A DNA stretch of 64,000 nt from Chryseomicrobium aureum (GCF_016909155.1 NZ_JAFBFG010000005.1:1-64000); one strand, 5' to 3'. Positions 26,591 to 35,993 are shown, counted from the stretch's first letter. The notes: generated from the sequence alone by a model not told the origin. Numbers and translations are program-made.

Positions 26591-26944
26591 ATGGAGAAAA
26601 TCGGATTTTTTATTCAAAATTTTATGGAAGTGCTAATGGATCAAGCGGCAATTGTAGACCCGGACGGCACGATACTATACACAAATCCTGAATGGGATCT
26701 TTACCACTTAAATCAAGTGGAAACAGCGCCGCTATTTACTGGAGAGAATATCTTTACATTGACAACATCACGGCAAGTGGAGGAATTATCAGTAGGGTTA
26801 GAAGGTCTGAAACAGCGCAAGATTGATGAAGTGAGGATTGACCTCGATTCTGCACACCAACTGATTGCACGACGTTGTCTACTAGACTCAGACAAGGAAG
26901 GATTTGTACTTTTCAACCGTGAACACACATCATATCCAAATTAA
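26591..26944 (+). CDS. Small PAS-like protein
   Basis: This 117-residue soluble protein consists of a single PAS-like domain (QAAIVDPDGTILYTNPEWDLY is the typical opening strand pair). There is no effector domain. The start at 26591 is chosen because GGCAGGAG lies eight bases upstream. The 5' leader has a hairpin (AGACCCT / AGGGTCT). A related PAS-only gene follows 115 bases later. The ligand and partner are unknown. Confidence 0.6.
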   Translation: MEKIGFFIQNFMEVLMDQAAIVDPDGTILYTNPEWDLYHLNQVETAPLFTGENIFTLTTSRQVEELSVGLEGLKQRKIDEVRIDLDSAHQLIARRCLLDSDKEGFVLFNREHTSYPN

Positions 26945-27059
26945 TCGAACCTAGCTCTTTCTCATGAATTCATTCATGCTGAGGGAGCTATTTTTATTTT
27001 CTTAAAAATAGTAAATATGTTGGAAATCATCGTATAATGAGACAAAAGGAGGGGGGATT

Positions 27060-27353
27060 ATGGATCAAGTGTTGCTCGACTCTTTTCAAGAGAACCTGGC
27101 GCTTATACACCCAGACGGCAAGATTTATGCGACAAATTTGGCATGGAAAAAATTTGCTCTAGAAAATGGTGCGGACCCTTCTTATTCTGATATTGATCGC
27201 AACTACATAGAATTATTGGAAATAGCTGACTCATTCGAAGAGATAGCGGGTATTCAAGCAGTCCTGGACGGAAAACTATCTATGTATGAGTCAGGGTATG
27301 AATGTCCAGCTCCAACAGAAGAACGCTGGTATTTGATGCGTGTCGTTTTTTAG
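27060..27353 (+). CDS. Short PAS-like protein, C-terminus cut by a repeat
   Basis: This 97-residue protein opens with QENLALIHPDGKIYATNLAW, the same PAS pattern as the gene upstream, and ends at WYLMRVVF, inside the last strand of a PAS fold. The TAG stop is formed where a GGTACC-type inverted-repeat element begins, so the original C-terminus appears to have been lost. A good ribosome binding site (AAGGAGGGGG) precedes it. It may still be made as a short protein. Confidence 0.55.
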   Translation: MDQVLLDSFQENLALIHPDGKIYATNLAWKKFALENGADPSYSDIDRNYIELLEIADSFEEIAGIQAVLDGKLSMYESGYECPAPTEERWYLMRVVF

Positions 27354-27480
27354 GTACCTGTCCCACAAACTATTCTGATATTCATGACTATTCACTAAGT
27401 ATGCATTGTGAACCCGCATTCCTGCGTTGATTTCTACATTTTCATAAATTGTGTTGGAATTGTGCGGGTACCAGGTACCT
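27352..27480. repeat. GGTACC-type inverted-repeat element (MITE or REP-like)
   Basis: AGGTACCTG at 27352-27360 and CAGGTACCT at 27472-27480 are perfect inverted ends of a 129-base element. Inner matches (TCCCACAA against GTACCCGCACAA) extend the ends. It has no coding capacity. It closely resembles the dispersed 'GGTACCTGTCCC' intergenic repeats seen in many Bacillales genomes. It abuts the truncated PAS gene. Confidence 0.7.
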
Positions 27481-27524
27481 TTTGGAAGTTGATTCCAATT
27501 ATTCACAAACGACTACTTAGCTAA

Positions 27525-27718
27525 CAAAAAAACTCCGACACACACCAAATCGGTGTATGCCGGAGTTTCTAGAGTGGCGTTCTCCACATCTAAATGGAAT
27601 CGAGTTGCGCCTCCTAGAAATCCCGCAAACTACCATCGCGTTCTATGAAGCAAAAAGCGCTTCACAGCCCACGCTGGTAGTTCGCACAATTTCTGAACAG
27701 TCGGCTCCACATCTAAAA
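27525..27718 (-). repeat. Stop-codon-docked modular repeat, copy A
   Basis: This 194-base intergenic element starts, on the minus strand, exactly after the ppiB stop codon with TTTTAGATGTGGAGCCGACT. It runs through GTTCAGAAATTGTGCG and ends in a hairpin. It shares its end modules with copies B (38.5-39.0 kb) and C (48.0-48.5 kb). The centre differs from them. No coding capacity. Confidence 0.75.
27526..27568 (-). terminator. Terminator carried by repeat copy A
   Basis: AAACTCCG...CACACC pairs imperfectly with GGTGTATGCCGGAGTTT and is followed on the minus strand by TTTTTTTG. It lies downstream of ppiB and probably terminates it. Confidence 0.65.
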
Positions 27719-28153
27719 TTAAGCGTGAACGCGTACTTCTTTCATTTTGTCGCCATTCGACATATTGCGTGCAACATCCACGCCAGACGTTAATTTGCCG
27801 AACACTGTGTGGACGCCATCTAAGTGTGGTTGTGACTCATGCACGATGAAGAATTGGCTTGACCCTGTATCACGGCCAGCGTGTGCCATAGAAAGGCTGC
27901 CTGGCTCATGCTTATGTGGGTTGCCTTCTGTTTCACATTTAATTGTTTTGCCGCTGCCGCCCATACCTGTACCAGTTGGGTCGCCACCTTGTGAAACGAA
28001 ACCTGGGATAACGCGGTGGAAGATGACACCATCGTAGAATCCTGAGTTTGCAAGTTGTTCAAAGTTTGCTACTGTGTTTGGTGCTTCGTTTGGAAATAGT
28101 TCGAATTCTAGCTTGTCGCCAGATTCCATTAAAAAGTAACCTGTTTTCGCCAT
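27719..28153 (-). CDS. ppiB: Peptidyl-prolyl cis-trans isomerase (cyclophilin)
   Basis: This 144-residue cytoplasmic cyclophilin accelerates proline isomerisation in folding proteins. Motifs [40 protein letters not shown] and [11 protein letters not shown] contain the catalytic Arg, Phe and Gln and the ligand pocket. The start at 28153 follows TGGAGGAC. The earlier in-frame start at 28168 is unsupported. The stop codon is directly joined to repeat copy A. Confidence 0.93.
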   Translation of the reverse strand: MAKTGYFLMESGDKLEFELFPNEAPNTVANFEQLANSGFYDGVIFHRVIPGFVSQGGDPTGTGMGGSGKTIKCETEGNPHKHEPGSLSMAHAGRDTGSSQFFIVHESQPHLDGVHTVFGKLTSGVDVARNMSNGDKMKEVRVHA

Positions 28154-28230
28154 TGAAAAGTCCTCCATTTCAAATTATCATCAGTACTAGTATAGCACGG
28201 ATAGAGAGCGATACAAAAAGGGGGAGCACG

Positions 28231-29328
28231 ATGACAAGAGTACAACAGATTTTAGAGTGGTACACACACTTTCACACACATGCTGAGGTCAGCTGGAAGG
28301 AAATCAAAACGACGAACAAGCTTGCGCAGATCATGGACGAGCTTGGTGTTCGCTATCAAACCTTCGACGATGTGACAGGACTTGTTGCAGAAATCGGCCA
28401 GGGGGAGGAGGTCATTGCTATCCGAGCGGACATCGATGCTTTGTGGCAGGAAGTAAACGGCGCCTATCAAGCCAATCATTCCTGTGGTCACGATGCTAAT
28501 ATGGCGATGGTGCTGGGTGCGCTCGCAGAACTCAAAGATGAAGACTTCCAAAAAACAATCCGGTTCATTTTCCAGCCGGCAGAAGAAAAAGGGAACGGAG
28601 CGAATGCGATGATCGATCGCGGTGCTGTAGACGGCGTAACGCATCTTTTTGGTGTGCACTTGCGACCTGCAGAAGAGCTAGACTTCGGTAAGTTTTCACC
28701 AGCCATCCATCATGGGGCCGCGATGTTCTTGAAAGGAAAGATACATGGTGTGGATGCGCACGGTGCACGACCGCATCAAGGGAAAAATGCGATTGATGTC
28801 ATCGTAGCGATTCATCAGATGCTGAATACGATTTACTATTCTCCATTCGAGGCGTACTCTGTAAAACTGACAAATATTCATGCCGGTGGAGAGAGTTTAA
28901 ACATCATTCCAGGGCAAGCATCTTTCGCTATTGATGCGAGGGCACAAAAAAATGAGGTGCTGCATCAGATGAAAGAGCAACTCGAGCGCAAGTTACGTGC
29001 AGTCGGACAACAATTTGACGTGACGATTGACTGGGAATGGCAAGACATTACACCAGGAGCAGAGGTCGCAGATGAAGCAGCTAATCTAGCGCGCGAAGGA
29101 ATACTTGACTCAGTTGGAGACGAGGCCTTAGAACCAGAAGTCCACACGTCGGGAAGCGACGATTTCCATTGCTATACGGTGCGACGCCCTGACTTGAAAG
29201 CAGCTATGATTGGTGTGGGTGCTGGTATGACACACGGTTTGCATCATCCGGACATGTCGTTTGATACATCAATTTTACCGGAAGCTTCGCGTGTACTAGC
29301 GCAAGTCCTCCGTCACGCAACAAAATAG
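28231..29328 (+). CDS. M20-family amidohydrolase
   Basis: This 365-residue metallohydrolase has the M20D pattern: SCGHDANMAMVLGAL (metal ligands), FQPAEEKGNGANAMI, FGVHLRPAEEL, then the dimerisation domain with GGESLNIIPGQASFAIDARA. It likely hydrolyses an N-acyl amino acid or similar amide. The substrate is unknown. The start at 28231 follows AAGGGGGAG. The long frame from 28048 overlaps ppiB on the other strand and is rejected. A terminator follows. Confidence 0.85.
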   Translation: MTRVQQILEWYTHFHTHAEVSWKEIKTTNKLAQIMDELGVRYQTFDDVTGLVAEIGQGEEVIAIRADIDALWQEVNGAYQANHSCGHDANMAMVLGALAELKDEDFQKTIRFIFQPAEEKGNGANAMIDRGAVDGVTHLFGVHLRPAEELDFGKFSPAIHHGAAMFLKGKIHGVDAHGARPHQGKNAIDVIVAIHQMLNTIYYSPFEAYSVKLTNIHAGGESLNIIPGQASFAIDARAQKNEVLHQMKEQLERKLRAVGQQFDVTIDWEWQDITPGAEVADEAANLAREGILDSVGDEALEPEVHTSGSDDFHCYTVRRPDLKAAMIGVGAGMTHGLHHPDMSFDTSILPEASRVLAQVLRHATK

Positions 29329-29339
29329 GGCTAGAAAGG

Positions 29340-29374
29340 AGGTCCCTGAATTCACGAAACAGGGACCTTTTTTC
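29340..29374 (+). terminator. Terminator of the M20 amidohydrolase gene
   Basis: A 9-bp perfect stem (AGGTCCCTG / CAGGGACCT) is followed by at least six T residues. Confidence 0.88.
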
Positions 29375-29387
29375 TGCATATTTATCA

Positions 29388-29444
29388 TTGACAAAATTCT
29401 GTCACACTCGTATGATTACTCCATTACCGACATATTACCGACAT
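29388..29444 (+). promoter_or_regulatory. Sigma-A promoter and tandem 11-mer of the NhaC gene
   Basis: TTGACA (29388-29393), a 17-base spacer and TATGAT (29411-29416) form a near-consensus sigma-A promoter. Right after the expected start point, ATTACCGACAT occurs twice in direct tandem (29423-29433 and 29434-29444), ahead of the ribosome binding site. The duplication may be an operator or a simple tandem duplication. Confidence 0.75.
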
Positions 29445-29457
29445 AAGGGGTGTTGAA

Positions 29458-30870
29458 ATGGAAAAACCAACAATCGAGAAAAAGGAAATGGCACTGGGAT
29501 GGGCTGTTCTTCCTCTATTTCTCATGATTCTTGTGATGTTTTACACGATTGTTGTCCTCGAACAAGGACCGCATATTCCATTGATTATTGGAACATCCAT
29601 AGCTGCATTAGTAGCATGGAAACATGGCTTTAAGTGGAAAGAAATCGAAGAGATGATGTATAAAGGGATTCGCTTAGCGCTCCCAGCTGTCGTCATCATT
29701 ATTTTGGTAGGGCTTACAATTGGGGCTTGGATCGGTAGTGGCGTCGTTGCTACGATGATTTACTTCGGGCTGAAAATTATTTCACCGGCGTTTTTCCTTG
29801 TCACGATTACACTCATCTGTGCGGTCGTAGCGCTTGCGATCGGTAGTTCGTGGTCAACGATGGGAACGATCGGTGTAGCCGGTATGGGAATTGGTCTTAG
29901 TATGGGGATTCCTGCACCGATGATTGCAGGTGCAGTTATTTCTGGTGCTTATTTCGGAGATAAAATGTCTCCGCTTTCCGATACGACGAACTTGGCTTCT
30001 GGACTGACTGGAACTGATCTCTTTGTACATATTAGACACATGTTGTTTACAACGATTCCGGGAATTTTGATTGCTCTTGCGGTGTACTGGGTACTTGGTC
30101 AGAACTTTGCAGACGGAGCAATTGACCAACAGGCGATCAATCAAACGATTATCGAATTGAATCAGCAGTTTGATATTTCCGCTTGGTTACTCTTGATTCC
30201 TTTAGCGGTTATTGTACTGGTCGCTCTAAAAGTACCAGCTATTCCAGCGCTGATTGTTGGAATTGTGCTCGGTGTTCTCGCTCAAATTTTTGTGCAAGGT
30301 GGATCTTTAGCTGGTGCAGTTTCGGCACTGCAAGCAGGTTATGTGATTGATAGCGGGAACGAACTCGTAGATGATTTGTTCAACCGTGGTGGTCTTGATT
30401 CCATGATGTATACAGTATCCATGACGATTGTTGCGATGACGTTTGGTGGGATTCTTGAATATTCAGGAATGCTTCAATCTATCATGTCGCACATTCTTCG
30501 TCTGGCGAAATCGACCGGATCTCTTATTGCGGCTACGATTGCTGCTGCAGTCACAACGAATGCAACATGTTCTGAGCAATATATATCGATTGTTGTTCCG
30601 GCACGTATGTTTGCAGATTCATACGAAGAGAAGGGTCTCGATTCACGTAACTTGTCTCGTGCGCTTGAAGACGGTGGAACATTGACATCCGTTTTCTTCC
30701 CATGGAATACGTGTGGTGTGTTCATACTTGGAACACTAGGCGTTGGTGCATTTGAATACGCACCTTACGCAGTACTAAACTTTGTTGTTCCAGTAATTTC
30801 GATCTTGTATGCATTTACTGGATTTACAATTGTCAAAATCCAACAACAAGTCGCGGTTCAAAGCGCATAA
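29458..30870 (+). CDS. nhaC: Na+/H+ antiporter, NhaC family
   Basis: This 470-residue membrane protein has about 11-12 helices and the NhaC motifs GSSWSTMGTIGVAGMGIG, GAVISGAYFGDKMSPLSDTTNLA and TNATCSEQYISIVVPARMF. It exchanges Na+ for H+, and some relatives exchange organic acids (malate/lactate or tyrosine). It is monocistronic with its own promoter and a shared terminator. Confidence 0.88.
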   Translation: MEKPTIEKKEMALGWAVLPLFLMILVMFYTIVVLEQGPHIPLIIGTSIAALVAWKHGFKWKEIEEMMYKGIRLALPAVVIIILVGLTIGAWIGSGVVATMIYFGLKIISPAFFLVTITLICAVVALAIGSSWSTMGTIGVAGMGIGLSMGIPAPMIAGAVISGAYFGDKMSPLSDTTNLASGLTGTDLFVHIRHMLFTTIPGILIALAVYWVLGQNFADGAIDQQAINQTIIELNQQFDISAWLLLIPLAVIVLVALKVPAIPALIVGIVLGVLAQIFVQGGSLAGAVSALQAGYVIDSGNELVDDLFNRGGLDSMMYTVSMTIVAMTFGGILEYSGMLQSIMSHILRLAKSTGSLIAATIAAAVTTNATCSEQYISIVVPARMFADSYEEKGLDSRNLSRALEDGGTLTSVFFPWNTCGVFILGTLGVGAFEYAPYAVLNFVVPVISILYAFTGFTIVKIQQQVAVQSA

Positions 30871-30871
30871 A

Positions 30872-30901
30872 AAAATCCGGCCCACTAGTGGGTCGGATTT
30901 T
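30872..30901. terminator. Bidirectional terminator
   Basis: AAAATCCGGCCC pairs with GGGTCGGATTTT around a 6-base loop, with A and T tracts on both sides. It ends both the nhaC gene and the convergent regulator gene. Confidence 0.88.
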
Positions 30902-30904
30902 CTC

Positions 30905-32131
30905 TCAACTAAGGTAATCAGGTAGTGTAAACGTGTAAATTGTACGAGGTCGTCCTTGTTGGTATGTCATTTCCTCACCGCTAGCTATAATAAGGCCATG
31001 ATCTACACATTTTTTGATGATTCGTTCCGTGGAGCGACGCGTGACTTGTAAATGGTTTTCGAGATCTTGCGCTGTAAATTGATTTGACGGATGAATCGCA
31101 TGGAATCTGAGAAGCTTGGATAAGTTTGCAGGACTCAGTCCCATTCGTTTGGCAAGTTGCACTTGATTCGGTTCCGTGAGCTTCAACGAAATGCGTGCGG
31201 AGGATATCGGACTGGATAAGTTCTTTTGGGCATCCATCATGAAAATTTCGCCAGGTCCACTGTAATCAAGCGCGTCTACTGCGTGTTTTGTGGCAGAAAG
31301 AATATCGAGTCCATAGCCGATTCCGGTCTGTGCTCCAGAAGTTTCAAGGTACTCACGAAACTCGGAAAGGCCGATGACATAATCGACATGCTTACGTGTC
31401 GTAATGAATTGAGCCGTATCTGCGTCGTAGGAAAACCAAGGACTTTGGAGATACTGACGAAGCATTGTTGTAAAATGTGGATCATTTCCGGAATGACGAG
31501 CAAGTAAGACCGCTGGCTCTGCTTTTTGGCTTTTGGCTAGTCGTGCAAGATACGCTGTTTGTGCAAGTGCTCGTGACAATGTGCGACGCAATTCATGCAT
31601 GAACAGAGAAGGCATTCCTCTGCTTGAGAGTTCTTCATGCACCGCATGTATGCTCGTAACAGCGACTTTTGCGCGACCACTCGTTTGCGCGCGTGTGTGA
31701 AATTGAACGATTGCTGATAAAGGCATTTCCGGCGTAATTTGCAGCACGGGGCCAACAGGGTGCGAAGGAGAAATTTCTCCGATTATTTCATGAACTAGTT
31801 GTGGCTCCGTCACATCAATTGAAATTTCATCAGACGAAACTTGATAAGTCCAGCTCGCTTGTAACAGAGACGCCGTAATGACCGCTTCATCTTGGCGCAT
31901 CACATAGACGGGAATACCTCGTTCTTCAATAATAGGTTTAGCGTGGTAGTACGGAAACGTTCCGGCAAAAAAGATAGCATCTACTTCACGCATCGTTTGG
32001 GCAATCTCTCTTGCGTCGGAGGCTTGTTTATACGTATAATAATAAAAGTGAACATCAGAAAATTCTGAAGATACCTCCTGAATTCTTGGAACAAATAACT
32101 CAGAACTGACAATGCCGATTGCAAATGCCAT
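30905..32131 (-). CDS. Transcriptional regulator with sensory N-terminus and HTH C-terminus
   Basis: The protein has 408 residues. The N-terminal 100 residues (GIVSSELFVPRIQEVSSEFS, DAIFFAGTFPYYHAKPIIEE) look like a PrpR_N or receptor-type alpha/beta domain. A middle region follows. The C-terminus has two helix-turn-helix-like segments (VQLAKRMGLSPANLSKLLRF and QDLENHLQVTRRSTERIIKK). It is divergent from the epimerase-acetyltransferase operon and probably regulates it. I do not recognise a named family. Confidence 0.65.
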   Translation of the reverse strand: MAFAIGIVSSELFVPRIQEVSSEFSDVHFYYYTYKQASDAREIAQTMREVDAIFFAGTFPYYHAKPIIEERGIPVYVMRQDEAVITASLLQASWTYQVSSDEISIDVTEPQLVHEIIGEISPSHPVGPVLQITPEMPLSAIVQFHTRAQTSGRAKVAVTSIHAVHEELSSRGMPSLFMHELRRTLSRALAQTAYLARLAKSQKAEPAVLLARHSGNDPHFTTMLRQYLQSPWFSYDADTAQFITTRKHVDYVIGLSEFREYLETSGAQTGIGYGLDILSATKHAVDALDYSGPGEIFMMDAQKNLSSPISSARISLKLTEPNQVQLAKRMGLSPANLSKLLRFHAIHPSNQFTAQDLENHLQVTRRSTERIIKKCVDHGLIIASGEEMTYQQGRPRTIYTFTLPDYLS

Positions 32132-32213
32132 GAAAAGCCCCCTTTCTTTTTATATAACGACTATTTAACGACAACTATAAACAACCCAACTCTTTTTGTA
32201 AAGGATGATTGTT

Positions 32214-33329
32214 ATGAAAATTACTCAAATTGACCTCTATGCTATTCGACTGCCACTCATCAGTCCGTTTATTGTGAGTTATCACACGTATGATGATATG
32301 CCATCGATTATCGTGAAAATTACTACAGATGAAGGGATTGTGGGCTACGGAGAAGCTGTTGCGGATGATCATGTGACGGGTGAATCTTGGGAGAGCACAT
32401 TCGCACTTCTTCAACACTCCTTGGCACCAGCTCTGATTGGCCACAATCCGATGCACTTTGAGACGCTTCATGACAAGATGGATGCCATCGTCTATCAAGC
32501 ACCTGCTGCAAAAGCTGCACTGGATATTGCGTGTTATGACGTTGTCGGTAAAAAACTAGGTGTACCCGTTTATGATTTACTAGGCGGACGTTTCCATGAA
32601 CGTTTCCCTATTACACATGTGCTAAGTATCGGTGAGCCAGAAGCAATGGCACAAGAAGCTCGTGAGCGAATGGAACAAGGGTATTCCTCATTTAAAATGA
32701 AAGTGGGGCGTGATGTGACAAGTGATGTCGCGCGCATTCGTGCTGTACGTAATGAAGTGGGACCTGATATCGCCATTCGCGTAGACGTGAATCAAGGATG
32801 GGTCAATGCGTCGTCCACATTGCAAGCTATTGAACAGATGAAAGACCTAGGCATTGATTGGTTAGAGCAACCTGTAAAAGCGGATGACCTAGACGGAATG
32901 GTAGAGATCAAGTCAAAGTCTGCTATTCCATTGATGATTGATGAAGGGCTCAAATACAAGCGGGAAATGTTGCAAGTTATTAAGCTAGGCGCAGCACACA
33001 AAGCGAACATTAAACTCATGAAGTGCGGAGGGATTTATCCAGCGATGAAACTCGCGCATATGGCGGAGATGGCAGGGATTGATTGTCAGATTGGCTCGAT
33101 GGTCGAGTCTTCAGTGGGGTCAGCAGCTGGTTTCCATGTGGCCTTTGCTAAAAAGATTTTCTCTAGTGTAGAACTGACTGGCCCATTAAAATTCTCAAAA
33201 GATATTGGCAATCTCCACTATGACGTTCCGTTTATTGCACTAAATGACCAAGCAGGCCTTGGCGTCGATGTAGACGAGTCGGTGCTTGAGGAGTTAACAG
33301 TACGTCACCAAACGGTCATTGCGCCATGA
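32214..33329 (+). CDS. Enolase-superfamily dipeptide epimerase-like enzyme
   Basis: This 371-residue enzyme has an N-terminal capping domain and a TIM barrel. The catalytic elements KMK (in SSFKMKVGRD), the metal ligands D in RVDVNQGW, E in WLEQPV and D in MIDEGL, and the second Lys in NIKLMKCGG are all present. This set is typical of L-Ala-D/L-Glu epimerases used in murein peptide recycling. Other muconate-lactonizing-type activities are possible. The start at 32214 follows AAAGGATG. It overlaps the GNAT gene by 4 bases. Confidence 0.82.
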   Translation: MKITQIDLYAIRLPLISPFIVSYHTYDDMPSIIVKITTDEGIVGYGEAVADDHVTGESWESTFALLQHSLAPALIGHNPMHFETLHDKMDAIVYQAPAAKAALDIACYDVVGKKLGVPVYDLLGGRFHERFPITHVLSIGEPEAMAQEARERMEQGYSSFKMKVGRDVTSDVARIRAVRNEVGPDIAIRVDVNQGWVNASSTLQAIEQMKDLGIDWLEQPVKADDLDGMVEIKSKSAIPLMIDEGLKYKREMLQVIKLGAAHKANIKLMKCGGIYPAMKLAHMAEMAGIDCQIGSMVESSVGSAAGFHVAFAKKIFSSVELTGPLKFSKDIGNLHYDVPFIALNDQAGLGVDVDESVLEELTVRHQTVIAP

Positions 33330-34000
33330 TATCACTAGGTGATAAAAAAGGTGTTATGAGACTCTTGGGAAATCAAGATCGAGATGCACTGTATGAATTG
33401 CAAGAAAAAGTAGCGCAGTCCTTAGATGATCCGTCGAGACTGCAAAAGCTCACCACGGATGAAATAAATACGATTATTGAACAAAAGTTATTTGCAGGTG
33501 TGTGGGGATCTGAAAAATTAGTCGCAGCACGGGCCTTTTTAGTACCACCACCAAATGACCCGGAACACTTAGCACTCGATGCACACATTCCCAATGAGTT
33601 GTGGCCCCAAGTGATTTATTCTGAAATCTCATTAGTTGATCCAGACGTACAAGGATTTGGTCTACAGCGCCAGATGGGAGAGTGGTGGATGGAGCAACTT
33701 ACCACTACTCCGTACCGCTACGTTTGTGCGACGGTTGCACCTTTTAATATTCCCAGTTTAAAAGACAAATTTTCACTCGGCATGCACATTATCGCATTGA
33801 AAGAAAAATACGGCGGGAAGATGCGCTATGTATTTTTAAAAGATTTCCAGAACAAAGTGGAGGAAGCCTTTTTCGAAGACATCCCGATGGCAGACATAAA
33901 ACGCCAACAACAGCTGTTAAAACAAGGCTATGTTGGACTCGCACTTTTACAAAAAGATTCTGAATGGGTTGTACGCTATTCCCACTACCCAATTTCATAA
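33326..34000 (+). CDS. GNAT-fold acetyltransferase-like protein
   Basis: This 224-residue protein has a GNAT-like core with the acetyl-CoA-binding stretch LVDPDVQGFGLQRQMGEWW. The N-terminal 40 residues are helical. It is translationally coupled to the epimerase (ATGA overlap). The pairing suggests modification of a peptide or amino acid, but the substrate is unknown. The C-terminus (LLKQGYVGLALLQKDSEW) is not diagnostic. Confidence 0.7.
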   Translation: MISLGDKKGVMRLLGNQDRDALYELQEKVAQSLDDPSRLQKLTTDEINTIIEQKLFAGVWGSEKLVAARAFLVPPPNDPEHLALDAHIPNELWPQVIYSEISLVDPDVQGFGLQRQMGEWWMEQLTTTPYRYVCATVAPFNIPSLKDKFSLGMHIIALKEKYGGKMRYVFLKDFQNKVEEAFFEDIPMADIKRQQQLLKQGYVGLALLQKDSEWVVRYSHYPIS

Positions 34001-34046
34001 CAATCCGGTAAACTGAAGCTAAACGCAAAAAGGCGGTGGCAAACGA

Positions 34047-35927
34047 ATGACGACCCGATTCTCGATGGTGATGTTTGGTCTTATTTTGTCTGTTGCTGCC
34101 TTTTTCTATTCTTTTTTTGGAGCGGATCTTCCTACGTATCACATCGCATTAGATGTTGCAGGGGCAGGGGCAATTGGAGTGGTGATTGGGTGGTTGGTGT
34201 CTTCCCGAAATCGCTTGTCAAAAGAGAAGATTCTGACCTTTTACGACTTGGAAGGTAAACAGGCCGAACTAAAAAAAGTTCAAACAGAACTGGATGCACT
34301 TTATTTTAATTCAAGTGCTTGGATTTGGAGCATAGATGTAGCGACCAAAAAACTAAAAGTATCTACAGGTATTGTGCAATTGTTTGGCTATTCAGAGGAA
34401 GAAATAGATGAAGATTACCAGATTTGGTATACCCATGCTGTAGAGGCTGACAAGCATATCGTGAAACGTCAATTTGATCGATTGTTGAGTGGCGAGCGCT
34501 CGGAAGCAGAGTGGCGTCTTCACAAAAAAGACGGATCAATTGCCCACGTTCGCTCTGTTGGAGAACCTATTAAAGATGATGCAGGGAAGGTCATACGAAT
34601 TGTCGGCGTTACATTTGATTTCACGAAAGAAGTTGAACTGCAAGAAACGATGCGTCGAATTGCGATGACAGATACATTGACGCAACTACCGAATCAAGTC
34701 TTTTTTAATCGCCAGTTAGAGCAGCAATTAGAACGAGCAGAAGATGGAGAGCAAATTGCACTTCTTTATTTCAATGTAGACCGATTAAAGTTTATTAATG
34801 AAATGATGGGCTTCGAGACAGGTGATGAAGTTTTACAACTTATTGCAGAACGAATCCCTATGTATTTTGGTCAAGAGACATTGATGGCACGTTATGGTGG
34901 AGATGAATTTATTATTGCTTATCCATTCTATGACCGGGAAGCAATGGGACTGAAAATCCAACAGTTTATGGAGTCCTTTCAAAGCCCGTTCCTTGTGAAG
35001 CAAGAGGAGTTATTTGTTAGTGTAAGTATTGGGGTTGCAAGCTTCCCTGAGGATGCTACAAACGTAGATAGCTTATTATCGAAAGCAAATGCAACACTTA
35101 AGAGAGCCAAGCGAAAAGGAAAAAACAATGTGCAATACTACGTACGGGAAAATGAAGAGCTACAAAAACGACGCTTGCGTATCGAACACGATTTGAAGCG
35201 GGCGCTTGATTTTCAAGAGTTTGAGCTGTACTATCAGCCGAAAGTGTCTTTAGTCTCCAATAAAATTCAAGGCGCTGAAGCACTGATCCGTTGGCACCAT
35301 CCGATACTCGGAGAAATCTCACCTGCAGAGTTTATTCCGATTGCAGAAGAATCTGGCCAAATTGTAGCGATAGGAGAATGGGTATTAAAACAGGCTATTC
35401 GCCAAGTGAGCATTTGGGATAAAGCGGGAACACCACTCCGTATAGCAGTAAACGTATCGAGCGCACAGTTAGAAGTGTCGAACTTTATGGATCGATTGGA
35501 ATTGATGCTGATTGAAAGTGGCATTCCCGCAAAACTGTTAGGCATCGAATTAACGGAAGGCATGGTACAAAATATTGATGCGGCAATTCCTATTTTGTTT
35601 AAACTCCGTCAACTTGGTGTGAGGATTTACATTGATGACTTTGGGACAGGGTATTCATCGCTCGGTATTTTGAATCAGTTACCGATTGATTTTATCAAGA
35701 TCGATAAGTCGTTTATTAAAGAAGTACCCGCTAACAAAGGACAAGCTACCCTAGTTAAAACAATTATTGAAATGGGTAGAAATCTTGGATTTGAATTGGT
35801 CGCAGAAGGAATTGAGCGTGAAGAGCAAGCCGAATTCTTATTGCAAAACGGGTGTACAAAAGGGCAGGGCTTTTATTTTTCGCATCCACTGCCCGTTCAA
35901 CAATTTGAGCAGCGCTACCTAGGCTGA
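34047..35927 (+). CDS. Membrane PAS-GGDEF-EAL protein (c-di-GMP turnover)
   Basis: This 626-residue protein has two N-terminal transmembrane helices (5-27 and 34-52) and a PAS domain (about 85-200). The diguanylate cyclase domain has an intact GGDEF (284-288), and the phosphodiesterase domain has EAL (411-413) and the conserved ELTEGMV, IDDFGTGYSSL, DFIKIDKSFI and LVAEGIE motifs. Both domains look catalytically complete, so it could make or degrade c-di-GMP depending on the PAS signal. No RxxD inhibitory site is seen before GGDEF. A terminator follows. Confidence 0.93.
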   Translation: MTTRFSMVMFGLILSVAAFFYSFFGADLPTYHIALDVAGAGAIGVVIGWLVSSRNRLSKEKILTFYDLEGKQAELKKVQTELDALYFNSSAWIWSIDVATKKLKVSTGIVQLFGYSEEEIDEDYQIWYTHAVEADKHIVKRQFDRLLSGERSEAEWRLHKKDGSIAHVRSVGEPIKDDAGKVIRIVGVTFDFTKEVELQETMRRIAMTDTLTQLPNQVFFNRQLEQQLERAEDGEQIALLYFNVDRLKFINEMMGFETGDEVLQLIAERIPMYFGQETLMARYGGDEFIIAYPFYDREAMGLKIQQFMESFQSPFLVKQEELFVSVSIGVASFPEDATNVDSLLSKANATLKRAKRKGKNNVQYYVRENEELQKRRLRIEHDLKRALDFQEFELYYQPKVSLVSNKIQGAEALIRWHHPILGEISPAEFIPIAEESGQIVAIGEWVLKQAIRQVSIWDKAGTPLRIAVNVSSAQLEVSNFMDRLELMLIESGIPAKLLGIELTEGMVQNIDAAIPILFKLRQLGVRIYIDDFGTGYSSLGILNQLPIDFIKIDKSFIKEVPANKGQATLVKTIIEMGRNLGFELVAEGIEREEQAEFLLQNGCTKGQGFYFSHPLPVQQFEQRYLG

Positions 35928-35951
35928 CCTCTCCGTCTGGGGAGGTTTTTT
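35927..35951 (+). terminator. Terminator of the GGDEF-EAL gene
   Basis: ACCTCTCC pairs with GGGGAGGT around a 4-base loop, followed by a run of T residues. Confidence 0.85.
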
Positions 35952-35993
35952 GGTACAATGAAAGAGATGAAGGATATAGAACGGAGGATTCAC

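Noticed and set aside
28048-28230. Longer start of the M20 amidohydrolase
   Set aside because: The extra 61 codons overlap ppiB on the other strand, and an excellent ribosome binding site precedes the ATG at 28231.
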